Positions 37,334-46,546 of a stretch of DNA of 64,000 bases are shown in pieces. Numbering within the stretch: the stretch's first letter is position 1; every line of letters starts with the position of its first letter. Source of the stretch: Ensifer adhaerens (lineage in GTDB: Bacteria > Pseudomonadota > Alphaproteobacteria > Rhizobiales > Rhizobiaceae); contig NZ_PNFP01000015.1 of NCBI RefSeq assembly GCF_002940685.1, forward strand, positions 124,001 to 188,000. Direction: 5' to 3'. The translations under genes were made by a program, and so were the position numbers. The notes beneath the pieces were generated by a model. That model was given only the letters and a program-made list of their open reading frames with translations. It searched no databases and was not told where the DNA came from.

Positions 37334-38221
37334 ATGTCTTCTGCCGCGAGCCGTGCAGCGACCGGCGGCCGGCTCGCAATCATCGCTGGGGGGGGCGCAC
37401 TGCCCCATCACGTCGCCGAAGCGGTTCGCGCACGCGGCGAGGATCCCTACATCATCGCGCTCTCGCGTGAAGCGGAAGAAGCCGATTGGGTCGGTTTCGA
37501 CCACTCGGTGCTGGCGATCGGCGATTTCGCCAATATCAGCCGCACGTTTCGCGACGAAGGGATCGACCGCGTCGTTTTGTCCGGCTGGGTTCGGCGCCGT
37601 CCGGAATGGCGTGATATCCGCCCGACGCTGCGCACCCTTGCAAAGATACCGTCCGTTCTGAAGACATTGGTCTCGGGCGGGGACGATGCTGTCCTGCGCA
37701 TGGCGATGCAACTGATCGAGGCAAGCGGCGCGCATGTCATCGGCGTGCACGAGGTGGTTCCCAATCTGCTGGCCGAGCCGGGCCCCATAGGGGCTGTAAC
37801 CCCCGACGGCGACGACCGGCGCGATATAGAAGCGGGTATAGCCGCCGCCAATGCGCTCGGTACGCTCGACGTGGGGCAGGGGGCTGTTGCGATTGGCGGG
37901 CGTGTCGTGGCGCTCGAGGGGGCCGAAGGCACGGATGCCATGCTTGAGCGCGTCGCCAGGCTGAAGGCCGAGGGGCGTGTCTCCTCCCGCCGGCGCGGCG
38001 TCCTCGTCAAGCTTTGCAAGCCCGGACAGGATCTGCGCGCCGATCTGCCGTCGATCGGTCCGTCGACCATCGCCCTTGCCGAGCGGGCCGGTCTCGCCGG
38101 CGTTGCCGTCGAGGCCGGGCGGGCGCTCGTGCTTGAACGCGATGAAGTGGTCGAGGTCGCCGATCGCGCGGGGCTGTTCGTCGCCGGGGTCGAGCGCACA
38201 CCTGGAGGCATCGGGAGATGA
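37334..38221 (+). CDS. lpxI: UDP-2,3-diacylglucosamine pyrophosphatase LpxI
   Basis: 295 residues. LAIIAGGGALPHHVAEA at the N-terminus, SGWVRRRPEWRDIRP and GLAGVAVEAGRALVLERDEV near the end match LpxI, the alphaproteobacterial alternative to LpxH, which cleaves UDP-2,3-diacylglucosamine to lipid X and UMP. Its position between lpxA and lpxB is diagnostic. The ATG at 37334 follows a GTG at 37331; either could be used. It overlaps lpxB by ATGA. Confidence 0.95.
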   Translation: MSSAASRAATGGRLAIIAGGGALPHHVAEAVRARGEDPYIIALSREAEEADWVGFDHSVLAIGDFANISRTFRDEGIDRVVLSGWVRRRPEWRDIRPTLRTLAKIPSVLKTLVSGGDDAVLRMAMQLIEASGAHVIGVHEVVPNLLAEPGPIGAVTPDGDDRRDIEAGIAAANALGTLDVGQGAVAIGGRVVALEGAEGTDAMLERVARLKAEGRVSSRRRGVLVKLCKPGQDLRADLPSIGPSTIALAERAGLAGVAVEAGRALVLERDEVVEVADRAGLFVAGVERTPGGIGR

Positions 38222-39399
38222 GCGCGCCGCGCTACAAGCTTGCGGTCATTGCCGGCGAAGTTTCCGGCGATCTTCTCGGCGCCGACCTCGTTCGCGCCCT
38301 TCGGACACAGGGCCGTTCCGAAGTCGAGCTGGTCGGCGTTGGCGGCGAGGCATTGGAGGCCGAAGGTCTTCGCTCGCTCTTCGACTACTCCGAACTGTCG
38401 ATCATGGGCTTCACGCAGGTGCTGGCGCGTCTCCCGAAGCTGATCATGCGCATCCGGCAGACGGCAAAGGCGATCATCGCGGCCCGGCCCGATGCGCTTC
38501 TGATCATCGACAGCCCGGATTTCACCCACCGCGTCGCGCGCAAGGTCCGCGCCGCGCTGCCGGATCTGCCTGTCATCAACTACGTCTGCCCGAGTGTCTG
38601 GGCCTGGAAACCGGAGCGGGCGCCGCGCATGCGCGGTTATGTCGATCACGTGCTCGCGGTCTTGCCGTTCGAGCCGGAAGCGATGGAGCGGCTGCAGGGC
38701 CCGCCGACCACCTATGTCGGCCACCGCCTTGCAAGCGACGCCAACGTGCTTGCCGTGCGTGCCAGCCGACAGCAGCGCCTTGCCGGCGCCAGCGACGGGC
38801 GCATTTCGACGTGCCTTCTCCTGCCGGGCTCACGCTCAAGCGAAGTCGGCCGCTTGCTGCCGATCTTCCGCGCGACGGTCGACGAACTCGCCGCCCGCCA
38901 TCCGGGCATTCGCTTCCTGCTGCCCACCGTGCCGCGCCAGGAGAGATTGGTGCGGGAAATCACCGCATCCTGGGCGATCCAGCCGGAGATTTCCGTCGGT
39001 GCGGCCGACAAATGGGCCGCCTTCGACCGAGCCGACGCGGCGATCGCTGCTTCCGGCACGGTCATTTTGGAACTCGCTCTGGCCGGCGTGCCCGTCGTCT
39101 CGACCTATGCGCCTGACTTTCTGGTGAAGCTCCTGCACAAGCGCATCCGCATCTGGAGTGGAGCGCTGCCCAACCTGATCGCGGATTTCCCGATCGTCAC
39201 GGAATACTTCGGCGAGTCGATCCGTCCCGGTGCATTGACGCGCTGGATGGAGCGGCTTTCGGGTGCAACGGCGCAACGCGCCTCGATGCTGGACGGCTAC
39301 GCGCTCGTGCAACAGCGCATGGCGACCGATCAGCCGCCCGGCGAGATGGCAGCCGGGATCGTTCTTGGCTATCTCAATCGAAACAATCTGAATTCATAG
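38218..39399 (+). CDS. lpxB: Lipid A disaccharide synthase LpxB
   Basis: 393 residues. The N-terminal LAVIAGEVSGDLLGADLVRAL motif, YVCPSVWAWKPERAPRM and LPGSRSSEVGRLLPIF are LpxB signatures of this GT-B-like glycosyltransferase. It joins lipid X and UDP-diacylglucosamine. It ends the lpx run and is followed by a terminator shared with gltA. Confidence 0.96.
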   Translation: MSAPRYKLAVIAGEVSGDLLGADLVRALRTQGRSEVELVGVGGEALEAEGLRSLFDYSELSIMGFTQVLARLPKLIMRIRQTAKAIIAARPDALLIIDSPDFTHRVARKVRAALPDLPVINYVCPSVWAWKPERAPRMRGYVDHVLAVLPFEPEAMERLQGPPTTYVGHRLASDANVLAVRASRQQRLAGASDGRISTCLLLPGSRSSEVGRLLPIFRATVDELAARHPGIRFLLPTVPRQERLVREITASWAIQPEISVGAADKWAAFDRADAAIAASGTVILELALAGVPVVSTYAPDFLVKLLHKRIRIWSGALPNLIADFPIVTEYFGESIRPGALTRWMERLSGATAQRASMLDGYALVQQRMATDQPPGEMAAGIVLGYLNRNNLNS

Positions 39400-39532
39400 C
39401 CCCTTGAGCGGGGCGCCGGCTCCCTCAACACATCGAACCCGCCAGCGTGCGGCACGCCGAAGGCTGCCTGCGGCCGAGATCGTTGCCGGCTTCCATCGAT
39501 CAGCGAAATTCGAACGAAACTCTAGAAAAACA

Positions 39533-39560
39533 AAAGCCCGGTCATTGATGACCGGGCTTT
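39533..39560. terminator. Bidirectional terminator between lpxB and gltA
   Basis: A 13-bp perfect stem (AAAGCCCGGTCAT / ATGACCGGGCTTT) with a 2-base loop is flanked by GAAAAACA on the left and GTTTGTTTG on the right. It lies 26 bp from the leftward gltA stop. The 130 bp between the lpxB stop and the hairpin hold no gene. Confidence 0.92.
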
Positions 39561-39585
39561 GTTTGTTTGTCTTGGCTGATGCCGA

Positions 39586-40875
39586 TTAGCGCTTGGAGAC
39601 CGGCACGTAGTCGCGCTGCGGAGCGCCGACATAGAGCTGGCGCGGACGGCCGATGCGCTGTTCCGGATCTTCGATCATTTCGTTCCACTGCGCGATCCAG
39701 CCGACGGTGCGGGCGAGCGCGAAGAGCACGGTGAACATGGTGGTGGGGAAGCCGAGCGCCTTCAGCGTGATGCCCGAGTAGAAGTCGATGTTCGGGTAGA
39801 GCTTCTTCTCGATGAAGTACTCGTCGGTGAGCGCGATGCGCTCGAGTTCCATCGCCACTTCGAGAAGCGGATCGTCCTTGTGACCGAGTTCGGCGAGCAC
39901 TTCATGCGTGGTCTTCTGCATGATCTTGGCGCGCGGATCGTAGTTCTTGTAGACGCGGTGACCGAAGCCCATCAGGCGGAACGGGTCATTCTTGTCCTTG
40001 GCGCGGGCGATGAATTCCGGGATGCGGTCGGCCGTGCCGATTTCGGCGAGCATGTTGAGCGCCGCTTCGTTGGCGCCGCCGTGGGCCGGGCCCCAGAGGC
40101 AGGCGATGCCGGCCGCGATGCAGGCGAACGGGTTGGCACCCGACGAGCCGGCGAGGCGAACGGTCGAGGTCGACGCATTCTGCTCGTGGTCGGCGTGCAG
40201 GATGAAAATACGATCCATGGCGCGCGACAGAACCGGGTTGACGACATATTCTTCGCACGGAACGGCAAAGCACATGCGCAGGAAGTTCGACGCGTAGTCG
40301 AGATCGTTCTTCGGGTAAACGAAGGGCTGGCCAATGTGGTACTTGTAGGCCATCGCCGCGATCGTCGGCATCTTGGCGATCATGCGCAGCGAAGCGACCA
40401 TGCGCTGGTGCGGATCGGTGATGTCGGTCGAGTCATGGTAGAACGCCGACAGGGCGCCGACGCAACCGCACATGACGGCCATCGGGTGTGCGTCGCGGCG
40501 GAAGCCGGTAAAGAAGCGCGACATCTGCTCGTGCACCATGGTGTGGTGCGTGACACGATAGTCGAAGTCGGCCTTCTGCGCCTTCGTCGGCAGTTCGCCG
40601 TAGAGCAGCAGGTAGCAGACTTCGAGGAAGTCGCCGTGCTCGGCAAGCTGTTCGATCGGATAGCCGCGATGCAGCAGCACGCCTTCGTCGCCGTCGATAT
40701 AGGTGATCTTGGATTCGCACGATGCCGTCGACGTGAAGCCCGGATCGTAGGTGAACATCTTCGTCTGCTTGTAGAGCGAGCCGATGTCTACGACGTCTGG
40801 GCCGATGGACCCAGATCGCACCGGAAGATCCGCCGACTTTCCATCGAGTGTTACAACCGCGGTTTTATCAGTCAT
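39586..40875 (-). CDS. gltA: Citrate synthase GltA
   Basis: A 429-residue type II (hexameric, NADH-regulated class) citrate synthase. [24 protein letters not shown] and [18 protein letters not shown] carry the catalytic His residues; the catalytic Asp region is NIDFYSGI. It condenses acetyl-CoA and oxaloacetate. The start [13 protein letters not shown] has GGAGGG 4 bp upstream, so the longer frame (to 40923) is not the protein. A perfect inverted repeat sits in the leader. Confidence 0.97.
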   Translation of the reverse strand: MTDKTAVVTLDGKSADLPVRSGSIGPDVVDIGSLYKQTKMFTYDPGFTSTASCESKITYIDGDEGVLLHRGYPIEQLAEHGDFLEVCYLLLYGELPTKAQKADFDYRVTHHTMVHEQMSRFFTGFRRDAHPMAVMCGCVGALSAFYHDSTDITDPHQRMVASLRMIAKMPTIAAMAYKYHIGQPFVYPKNDLDYASNFLRMCFAVPCEEYVVNPVLSRAMDRIFILHADHEQNASTSTVRLAGSSGANPFACIAAGIACLWGPAHGGANEAALNMLAEIGTADRIPEFIARAKDKNDPFRLMGFGHRVYKNYDPRAKIMQKTTHEVLAELGHKDDPLLEVAMELERIALTDEYFIEKKLYPNIDFYSGITLKALGFPTTMFTVLFALARTVGWIAQWNEMIEDPEQRIGRPRQLYVGAPQRDYVPVSKR

Positions 40876-41190
40876 CGGACCCTCCGTCTTATGGCAACGT
40901 GGCACACAGACGTGCCACGACAATGAACGTTGCGAATTTGCTATATGATTTATTTTCGACTGCCAAGCTGTACGAAAGGCAAATTGTGCGATGCGAAAAT
41001 GTGCATATGGCGACGCAATAAGGGCATGTTACGGCAATAAGTCCAAAGAGATCAATAAGCTCGTCCGATGATGGTGCGGTACCATTCTATATAGGTTTGC
41101 CGCTTTTTTCGGCAGATAGCGCCTCGGTTGCAGTTGCGTGACGTTGGTTGCATGATCGGCCGCGAACTTAGGGGCCAAAGTGCGGGCGCA
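40876..41190. other. Divergent intergenic region between gltA and comEC
   Basis: About 315 bp without a supported gene. It contains the gltA ribosome site and inverted repeat (40898-40919), an AT-rich stretch (40935-40965 and 41080-41110) suitable for divergent promoters, and TATATAGG-like sequence near 41090. A TTG at 41128 could extend comEC into this region. Confidence 0.6.
40898..40919. promoter_or_regulatory. Perfect inverted repeat in the gltA leader
   Basis: CGTGGCAC and GTGCCACG form a perfect 8-bp stem around a 6-base centre, ending 22 bp upstream of the gltA ATG and close to its ribosome site. It could be an operator or an RNA hairpin at the 5' end of the transcript. I do not recognise the sequence. 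Confidence 0.5.
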
Positions 41191-43665
41191 ATGAGCGAAA
41201 CGGAAATGCGGCAAGGGTCGCTCGACGTCGAACGCGACAGCTTCAGGCTGCCCGGATCCGATGCCGCCGCCGTCGCCCCAGCCTCGGCCACAAGCGGGCG
41301 CCGGGCCCCGTTTCTCGGGCAGCCATGGCGGGAAATCGCGGCTCGCATGGCGCGCTTGCGGCCCGCCGCGCTGAAGCCGGTGTTCCTCGCGGCGATCGAA
41401 GAGGAGAGGGCATTCGGTCACGGTTTCGTGTTGATCCCGGTGTTCATGATCTTCGGCGTGCTTGCCTGGCTGGCGTTGCCCTTCGACCTCCGGATTGCCA
41501 ATCTTGCAGTGCTGCTTTGCATTTTCGGAATGGCAGCGCTGGCGTGCAGGGGGAGGCTCGGCTCCTTGAGGGGCCCGTTGACCGCGGTGTCTCTGTTCAT
41601 GACAGGCATGCTGCTGGTCGCGGTCGAGACATGGCGCACCGACACGGTTGTTCTTGATGCACCGGTGACGACTGACGTGCGGGGCGTGGTTTTTTCCCGC
41701 GAGCAGGACGACCGTGGCCGATGGCGGTACGGGGTAGACGTCGAGGAAACGAGCAGGCCGAAGCTGCGCCGCCAGCCGCTGAAGGTGACGCTGGTGGCGC
41801 GGAACTCCGGGGATCCGTTCCCGCTCGGCGCCTCGATCGAGGGCAGGGCGCGGCTGTCTCCGCCGTCGGGCCCGGCGCTGCCCGGTCTCAACGATTTCGC
41901 CTTCGACAGCTATTTCAAGGGCGTCGGCGCCGTCGGATTTTTCTACGGTGCGCCCAGGCAATCCGAGAAGGCTGCAACCGGGGATCCCGGCACGACGGGT
42001 TCGCTGCTTTCGGCGGTGGCGACCAGCATGGCCGCAATGCGCGAGACGGTCGGCGAGAGGATCCGCGCGGCGATCGGAGGCGATACCGGCGCGCTGGCAG
42101 CGGCGCTCGTCACCGCCGAGGAGCGGGCAATCAGCCGGCAAACGGTCGAGGTGCTGCGGCAGGCGGGGCTCGCGCATGTGCTGGCGATCTCCGGTCTCAA
42201 CATGGCGCTCGCGGCCGGAACGTTCCTGATCGGCGCACGCACTGTTCTCAGCATGGTTCCCGGGCTGGCGCATCGTGTGCCGATCAAGAAGATCGCTGCG
42301 GCCGGCGCGCTGCTGATGGTCTGCCTCTATATTCTCATCTCCGGCGGGGCCGTGTCGGCGCTTCGCGCCTGGATCATGATTTCGATCATGCTGGTCGCGG
42401 TGTTCTTCGATCGCATGTCGATCAGTCTGCGCAACGTTGCGCTTGCCGCAATCGTCATCGTGGTTCTCATGCCTTCGGCGGTGGCGGGGCCCGGTTTCCA
42501 GATGTCGTTCGCCGCGACCCTGGCGCTCGTAGCCGGTTATGGACGCTGGCGTGAGCGGCGTGCAACGCAGACCGAAGTGGCCGACCGCGGCGCGAAGGGG
42601 CGTCTGCTTGCCGGCATCGCCGCAGGCATCCTCGTCACGTCACTCATCGGCGGCCTGGCAACGTCGGTCTATTCGATCGCCTACTTCCACAGGCTGCCGG
42701 CCTATGGGCTGCTTGCGAACATTCTCACCATGCCGCTGATCAGCATAGTGATCATGCCGTTCGGCCTGTTCGCCATGCTGCTGATGCCGTTCGGGCTCGA
42801 GCAATTGCCTTTGGCGGCGATGGCATGGGGCCTCGACCGGATGCTCGATGTTGCCCGCTTCGTGACCTCGCTCGACGGCGAAGTCGTTACCGGCCGGATC
42901 GGTTCTATCGGCTTCGTGCTGATCGCGATCGGCGGCGTCGTTGTCTGCGTGCTGCGCAGCTGGCTCGCCATCTCTGGCCTGGTGCTGATCTGTGCGGGTT
43001 TGTTCAGCCTGACACTCGAAGATGGCAGCCTGCCCGACATCGTGATCGCCGAAGATGGCCGGCTCGTCGGTCTGGTTACGGATAGCGCCATCGCGACGAA
43101 CCGTCCACGCCCGCCGGACTTCGTGTTTTCACAATGGCAACGGGCGCTCGCCGTGGGAAAACACGCGCCGCCGGCCATGCTTGCCCCTGCGGTCGACGAT
43201 CTTTATCCGGCTATGGACAAGGCGGCCGGAAAGGCGCCGCCGATAGGCGGGGAAAAGGTCGCTGCGATCCGCGCGGATTTTTCATCGGCCATCAATACAA
43301 GCACGGAAGGCAGTTTCGTCTGCCGCGAAAAGCAGTGGTGCGCGGCGCGCAACGGCATTGGCTGGACGATCGTCACCCTCGAAAACCCGCGCCTTTTTCC
43401 CGCGTTGTGCGATCAGGCGGACCTGGTCATCGTTGCCGCCCGGGTCGATGTCGAAGCATGCCGGGCGAGCCGCGCCCGCATCGTGGATGCGCGGATGCTT
43501 CGCCGCACGGGCGCGATCGAAATTCGAGCGGAACCGCGAAAAGGGCAGGGCACGCCTCTCCTGCAGTTCCGGTCGGCCTTCACGACGCTTGCCCGCCCTT
43601 GGGAGCGCCATCGCACCTATGATTGGCGCAGCGGTGCCTTCGTCGAAGAGCAGCCTGCGTTCTGA
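41191..43665 (+). CDS. comEC: ComEC/Rec2-family membrane protein without a recognisable metallo-hydrolase domain
   Basis: About 824 residues from MSETEMRQG (a TTG at 41128 would add 21). An N-terminal DUF4131 part with hydrophobic segments is followed by an OB-like stretch and the ComEC competence domain (LAHVLAISGLNMALAAGTFL, SGGAVSALRAWIM, AVAGPGFQMSFAATLALVAGYG, all typical). The C-terminal 170 residues, where many ComEC proteins carry a metallo-beta-lactamase-like nuclease, have no HxHxDH motif. It would transport single-stranded DNA if functional; whether this lineage is transformable is unknown. It runs divergent to gltA. Confidence 0.85.
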   Translation: MSETEMRQGSLDVERDSFRLPGSDAAAVAPASATSGRRAPFLGQPWREIAARMARLRPAALKPVFLAAIEEERAFGHGFVLIPVFMIFGVLAWLALPFDLRIANLAVLLCIFGMAALACRGRLGSLRGPLTAVSLFMTGMLLVAVETWRTDTVVLDAPVTTDVRGVVFSREQDDRGRWRYGVDVEETSRPKLRRQPLKVTLVARNSGDPFPLGASIEGRARLSPPSGPALPGLNDFAFDSYFKGVGAVGFFYGAPRQSEKAATGDPGTTGSLLSAVATSMAAMRETVGERIRAAIGGDTGALAAALVTAEERAISRQTVEVLRQAGLAHVLAISGLNMALAAGTFLIGARTVLSMVPGLAHRVPIKKIAAAGALLMVCLYILISGGAVSALRAWIMISIMLVAVFFDRMSISLRNVALAAIVIVVLMPSAVAGPGFQMSFAATLALVAGYGRWRERRATQTEVADRGAKGRLLAGIAAGILVTSLIGGLATSVYSIAYFHRLPAYGLLANILTMPLISIVIMPFGLFAMLLMPFGLEQLPLAAMAWGLDRMLDVARFVTSLDGEVVTGRIGSIGFVLIAIGGVVVCVLRSWLAISGLVLICAGLFSLTLEDGSLPDIVIAEDGRLVGLVTDSAIATNRPRPPDFVFSQWQRALAVGKHAPPAMLAPAVDDLYPAMDKAAGKAPPIGGEKVAAIRADFSSAINTSTEGSFVCREKQWCAARNGIGWTIVTLENPRLFPALCDQADLVIVAARVDVEACRASRARIVDARMLRRTGAIEIRAEPRKGQGTPLLQFRSAFTTLARPWERHRTYDWRSGAFVEEQPAF

Positions 43666-43849
43666 AAACGCCGGCGCGATTGCGGCAATGGAAGGTTGCG
43701 AAATTATTCTTGATTGATAAACTCCACAAATCCTTGTCATCCGGTTTTCCTTTGCGTAAAGAGCCCCGGAAGCGCGCAAGGGTAGCGGCGGATGACGGCA
43801 AGACCCTTCGCCACGACATGACGATATCGACCAGTACGTGAGGAACGAG

Positions 43850-44950
43850 ATGCCGAGACGAGCCCGACCGACGATCAATTTGCTGGGAGCCGCGATGTTG
43901 GTCCTGTCCTCGGCCGCTTCGCCGACGGTTGCCTTTGCGCAGGCGACGAGCGAGGCAGCGACGCCGGCACCCGTGGTCAACGGCACACAGGGCGGCGCAG
44001 CCACGCCGACAGCGTCGGCGCCAACCGCATCGGCGCCAGTGGAAGGCCAAGGCACGGTAGAAACCGTTCCGGCGACCGACTCGGCGGCGCAGGCGCAGCC
44101 GGCGCTGCAAGTCGCTCCGGCCGGCTCGGGTGACGCGTCTTCAGCGGCGGGCGCCGCGACCGCGGTGGAAAGCGCGCCGGCAGCTGCCGAAGGCGGGGCA
44201 AGCCCGGTCTTGCCGCACGACCTCTCGCCGATCGGCATGTTCATGGCCGCCGACGTCGTGGTGAAGAGCGTGATGATTGGCCTGGCGCTGGCGTCCGTCG
44301 CCACCTGGGCAATCTTCCTGGTCAAGTTTCTGGAGCTCGTCGGCGCCAAGGCGCGGCTCACGCGGGCGGTACGCCTCCTGTCGGCCGCCAACGGCCTGGC
44401 AGACGTGAAGGCGGCCTTCGACGGGAAGTCGGGACCGGCGGCCGAGATGGTTGCCGCCGCGATCGACGAAATGGCCCGCTCGGAGGCGGTGATCGATCAT
44501 GCGCCGGCAGGCGGGCTGAAGGAACGTGTCACCTCGCTCTTGACCCGCATCGAAGTTCGCGCCGGCAAGCGCATGACGAGCGGCACCGGTATTCTCGCCT
44601 CGATCGGTTCGGTCGGCCCGTTCGTCGGCCTCTTCGGCACGGTCTGGGGGATCATGAATTCCTTCATCGGCATCAGCAAGGCGCAGACGACCAATCTGGC
44701 AATCGTGGCGCCGGGTATCGCCGAGGCGCTGCTGGCGACTGCCATCGGCCTGGTGGCGGCAATCCCCGCCGTCGTCATCTACAACTATTTTGCCCGCTCG
44801 GTCGGCGGCTACAAGGTGGTTCTCGCCGATGCTGCGGCAGCCGTGGAGCGGCTCGTCAGCCGCGACCTCGACCATCGCCTGGCCCGCAAGGCGCAGCCGC
44901 GCCGTCAGGACTTCGGTCATGCGGAGACAACCATCGCAAGGATCGGGTGA
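43850..44950 (+). CDS. exbB: TonB-system proton channel subunit ExbB
   Basis: 366 residues. A signal-like segment (to about residue 30) is followed by an Ala/Pro/Thr-rich linker of about 95 residues and then the MotA/TolQ/ExbB domain: FMAADVVVKSVMIGLALASVATWAIFLVK, GILASIGSVGPFVGLFGTVWGIMNSF and GIAEALLATAIGLVAAIPAVVIYN. The long N-terminal extension marks the alphaproteobacterial ExbB type. With ExbD it converts the proton gradient to TonB work. No TonB gene lies nearby. exbD starts 3 bp after. Confidence 0.93.
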   Translation: MPRRARPTINLLGAAMLVLSSAASPTVAFAQATSEAATPAPVVNGTQGGAATPTASAPTASAPVEGQGTVETVPATDSAAQAQPALQVAPAGSGDASSAAGAATAVESAPAAAEGGASPVLPHDLSPIGMFMAADVVVKSVMIGLALASVATWAIFLVKFLELVGAKARLTRAVRLLSAANGLADVKAAFDGKSGPAAEMVAAAIDEMARSEAVIDHAPAGGLKERVTSLLTRIEVRAGKRMTSGTGILASIGSVGPFVGLFGTVWGIMNSFIGISKAQTTNLAIVAPGIAEALLATAIGLVAAIPAVVIYNYFARSVGGYKVVLADAAAAVERLVSRDLDHRLARKAQPRRQDFGHAETTIARIG

Positions 44951-44953
44951 CCC

Positions 44954-45379
<426 letters not shown>

Positions 45380-45591
45380 TGCCGGGACGGCAGTCGCGTT
45401 GCCCGCGACTTCGCCGTTTGCCGTGCAATTCCCTCCCGTTTTTCCGGCGCATTTTGCCGCTGTCGCTTGAAACCGGCCGGACGCCGATTTATGAGCTTAC
45501 CTCAAAGGCTTTCCGATGGGAGCCAGAAGACGATCGTGCGCGCTTGCCCGAAAGGCGGGCGCCGCGCCTATCCGGACACGAGGGCACTACC

Positions 45592-46257
45592 ATGAATTTC
45601 GAAGCAGCGCGCACCAAGATGGTGGACAACCAGATCCGGACGACGGATGTCACGTCCCACTCGGTCCTGTCCGCGTTCCTCACCGTGCCGCGCGAGGAGT
45701 TCGTGCCTGCCAAGATGAAGGAACTCGCCTACATCGACACCGATATCGCGCTCGACGTGGCCAGTGGTAGCGCGCCGCGCTACCTGATGGAGCCGTCGCC
45801 GCTCGCCAAACTTCTCCAGCTGGCCGAAATCGCCAAGTCCGATGTGGTCCTGGAAATCGGCTGCGGCACCGGCTACGCGTCGGCATTGCTGTCGCAGGTT
45901 GCAGGGTCCGTTGTCGCGCTCGAAAGCGATGAGGGGCTTGCGGCCACCGCGACCGAAACGCTGTCACGCCTCGGCTACGACAATATCGCCGTCGTGACCG
46001 GCGAACTCGAGAAGGGCTATGCCGCCGAGGCGCCCTACGACGTCATCTTCGTTCACGGCTCGGTCGAGGTCCTGCCGGCCGATCTGTTCGCTCAACTGCG
46101 CGACGGCGGCCGACTTGTCGTCGTGGAAGGATTTGGCAACGCTTCTCGCGCTAAACTCTATGTACACGAGCACGGAAAGACCTCCGAGCGACCCGACTTC
46201 AACACCGCGGTCAAGCCGCTTCCCGGCTTCCGCCGTGCACAGGAATTTGTCTTTTGA
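45592..46257 (+). CDS. pcm: Protein-L-isoaspartate O-methyltransferase family protein
   Basis: 221 residues. The SAM-binding motif I is VLEIGCGTGYASALLSQ. MVDNQIRTTDVTSHSVLSAFLTVPREEFVP is the family N-terminus, and YDVIFVHGSVEVLPADLFAQLRDGGRLVVV the post-motif region. The classic Pcm repairs isoaspartyl damage; this subgroup is abbreviated at the C-terminus compared with E. coli Pcm, so activity on isoaspartate is presumed rather than certain. CGAGGG precedes the ATG. It is upstream of tolC with a 289-bp gap. Confidence 0.85.
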   Translation: MNFEAARTKMVDNQIRTTDVTSHSVLSAFLTVPREEFVPAKMKELAYIDTDIALDVASGSAPRYLMEPSPLAKLLQLAEIAKSDVVLEIGCGTGYASALLSQVAGSVVALESDEGLAATATETLSRLGYDNIAVVTGELEKGYAAEAPYDVIFVHGSVEVLPADLFAQLRDGGRLVVVEGFGNASRAKLYVHEHGKTSERPDFNTAVKPLPGFRRAQEFVF

Positions 46258-46546
46258 GGTCCCTCTTGTTGAGGGATATCAACAATTATTTGTGCTGCTA
46301 AAATGACAATGTTGCCAATTCGCAACGGGGTACTTGTTTCTTTTTGAAATGGCTGCGCAGAGTATGGCTCGCCAGTTGTCGGAATCCTGATTCCGGGTTT
46401 CAAAGAGTGCAGTGGTAGTGATTTGCTCACCAGTGGGCGGTGTGAGCGCTTTCATCGCCGTGTCTAGGCGGCGCCGTTCTTCGCAAAGGGAACAGCGCCG
46501 CGGAATTAGAGGGCAGGCTTTGCCGCCCCGATCGGAGAGAGAAGTA
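46258..46546. other. Intergenic region pcm-tolC
   Basis: 289 bp without a supported gene. A 6-bp hairpin (TCCCTC / GAGGGA, 46260-46276) directly after pcm could be a weak terminator. A GTTGC...GCAAC inverted repeat (46311-46326) and AT-rich flanks probably belong to the tolC promoter region. I see nothing else. Confidence 0.5.

Noticed and set aside
43666-43849. Iron-box (Irr/RirA) operator upstream of exbB
   Set aside because: ExbBD genes are often iron regulated, but no sequence close enough to a known iron-responsive box is present.
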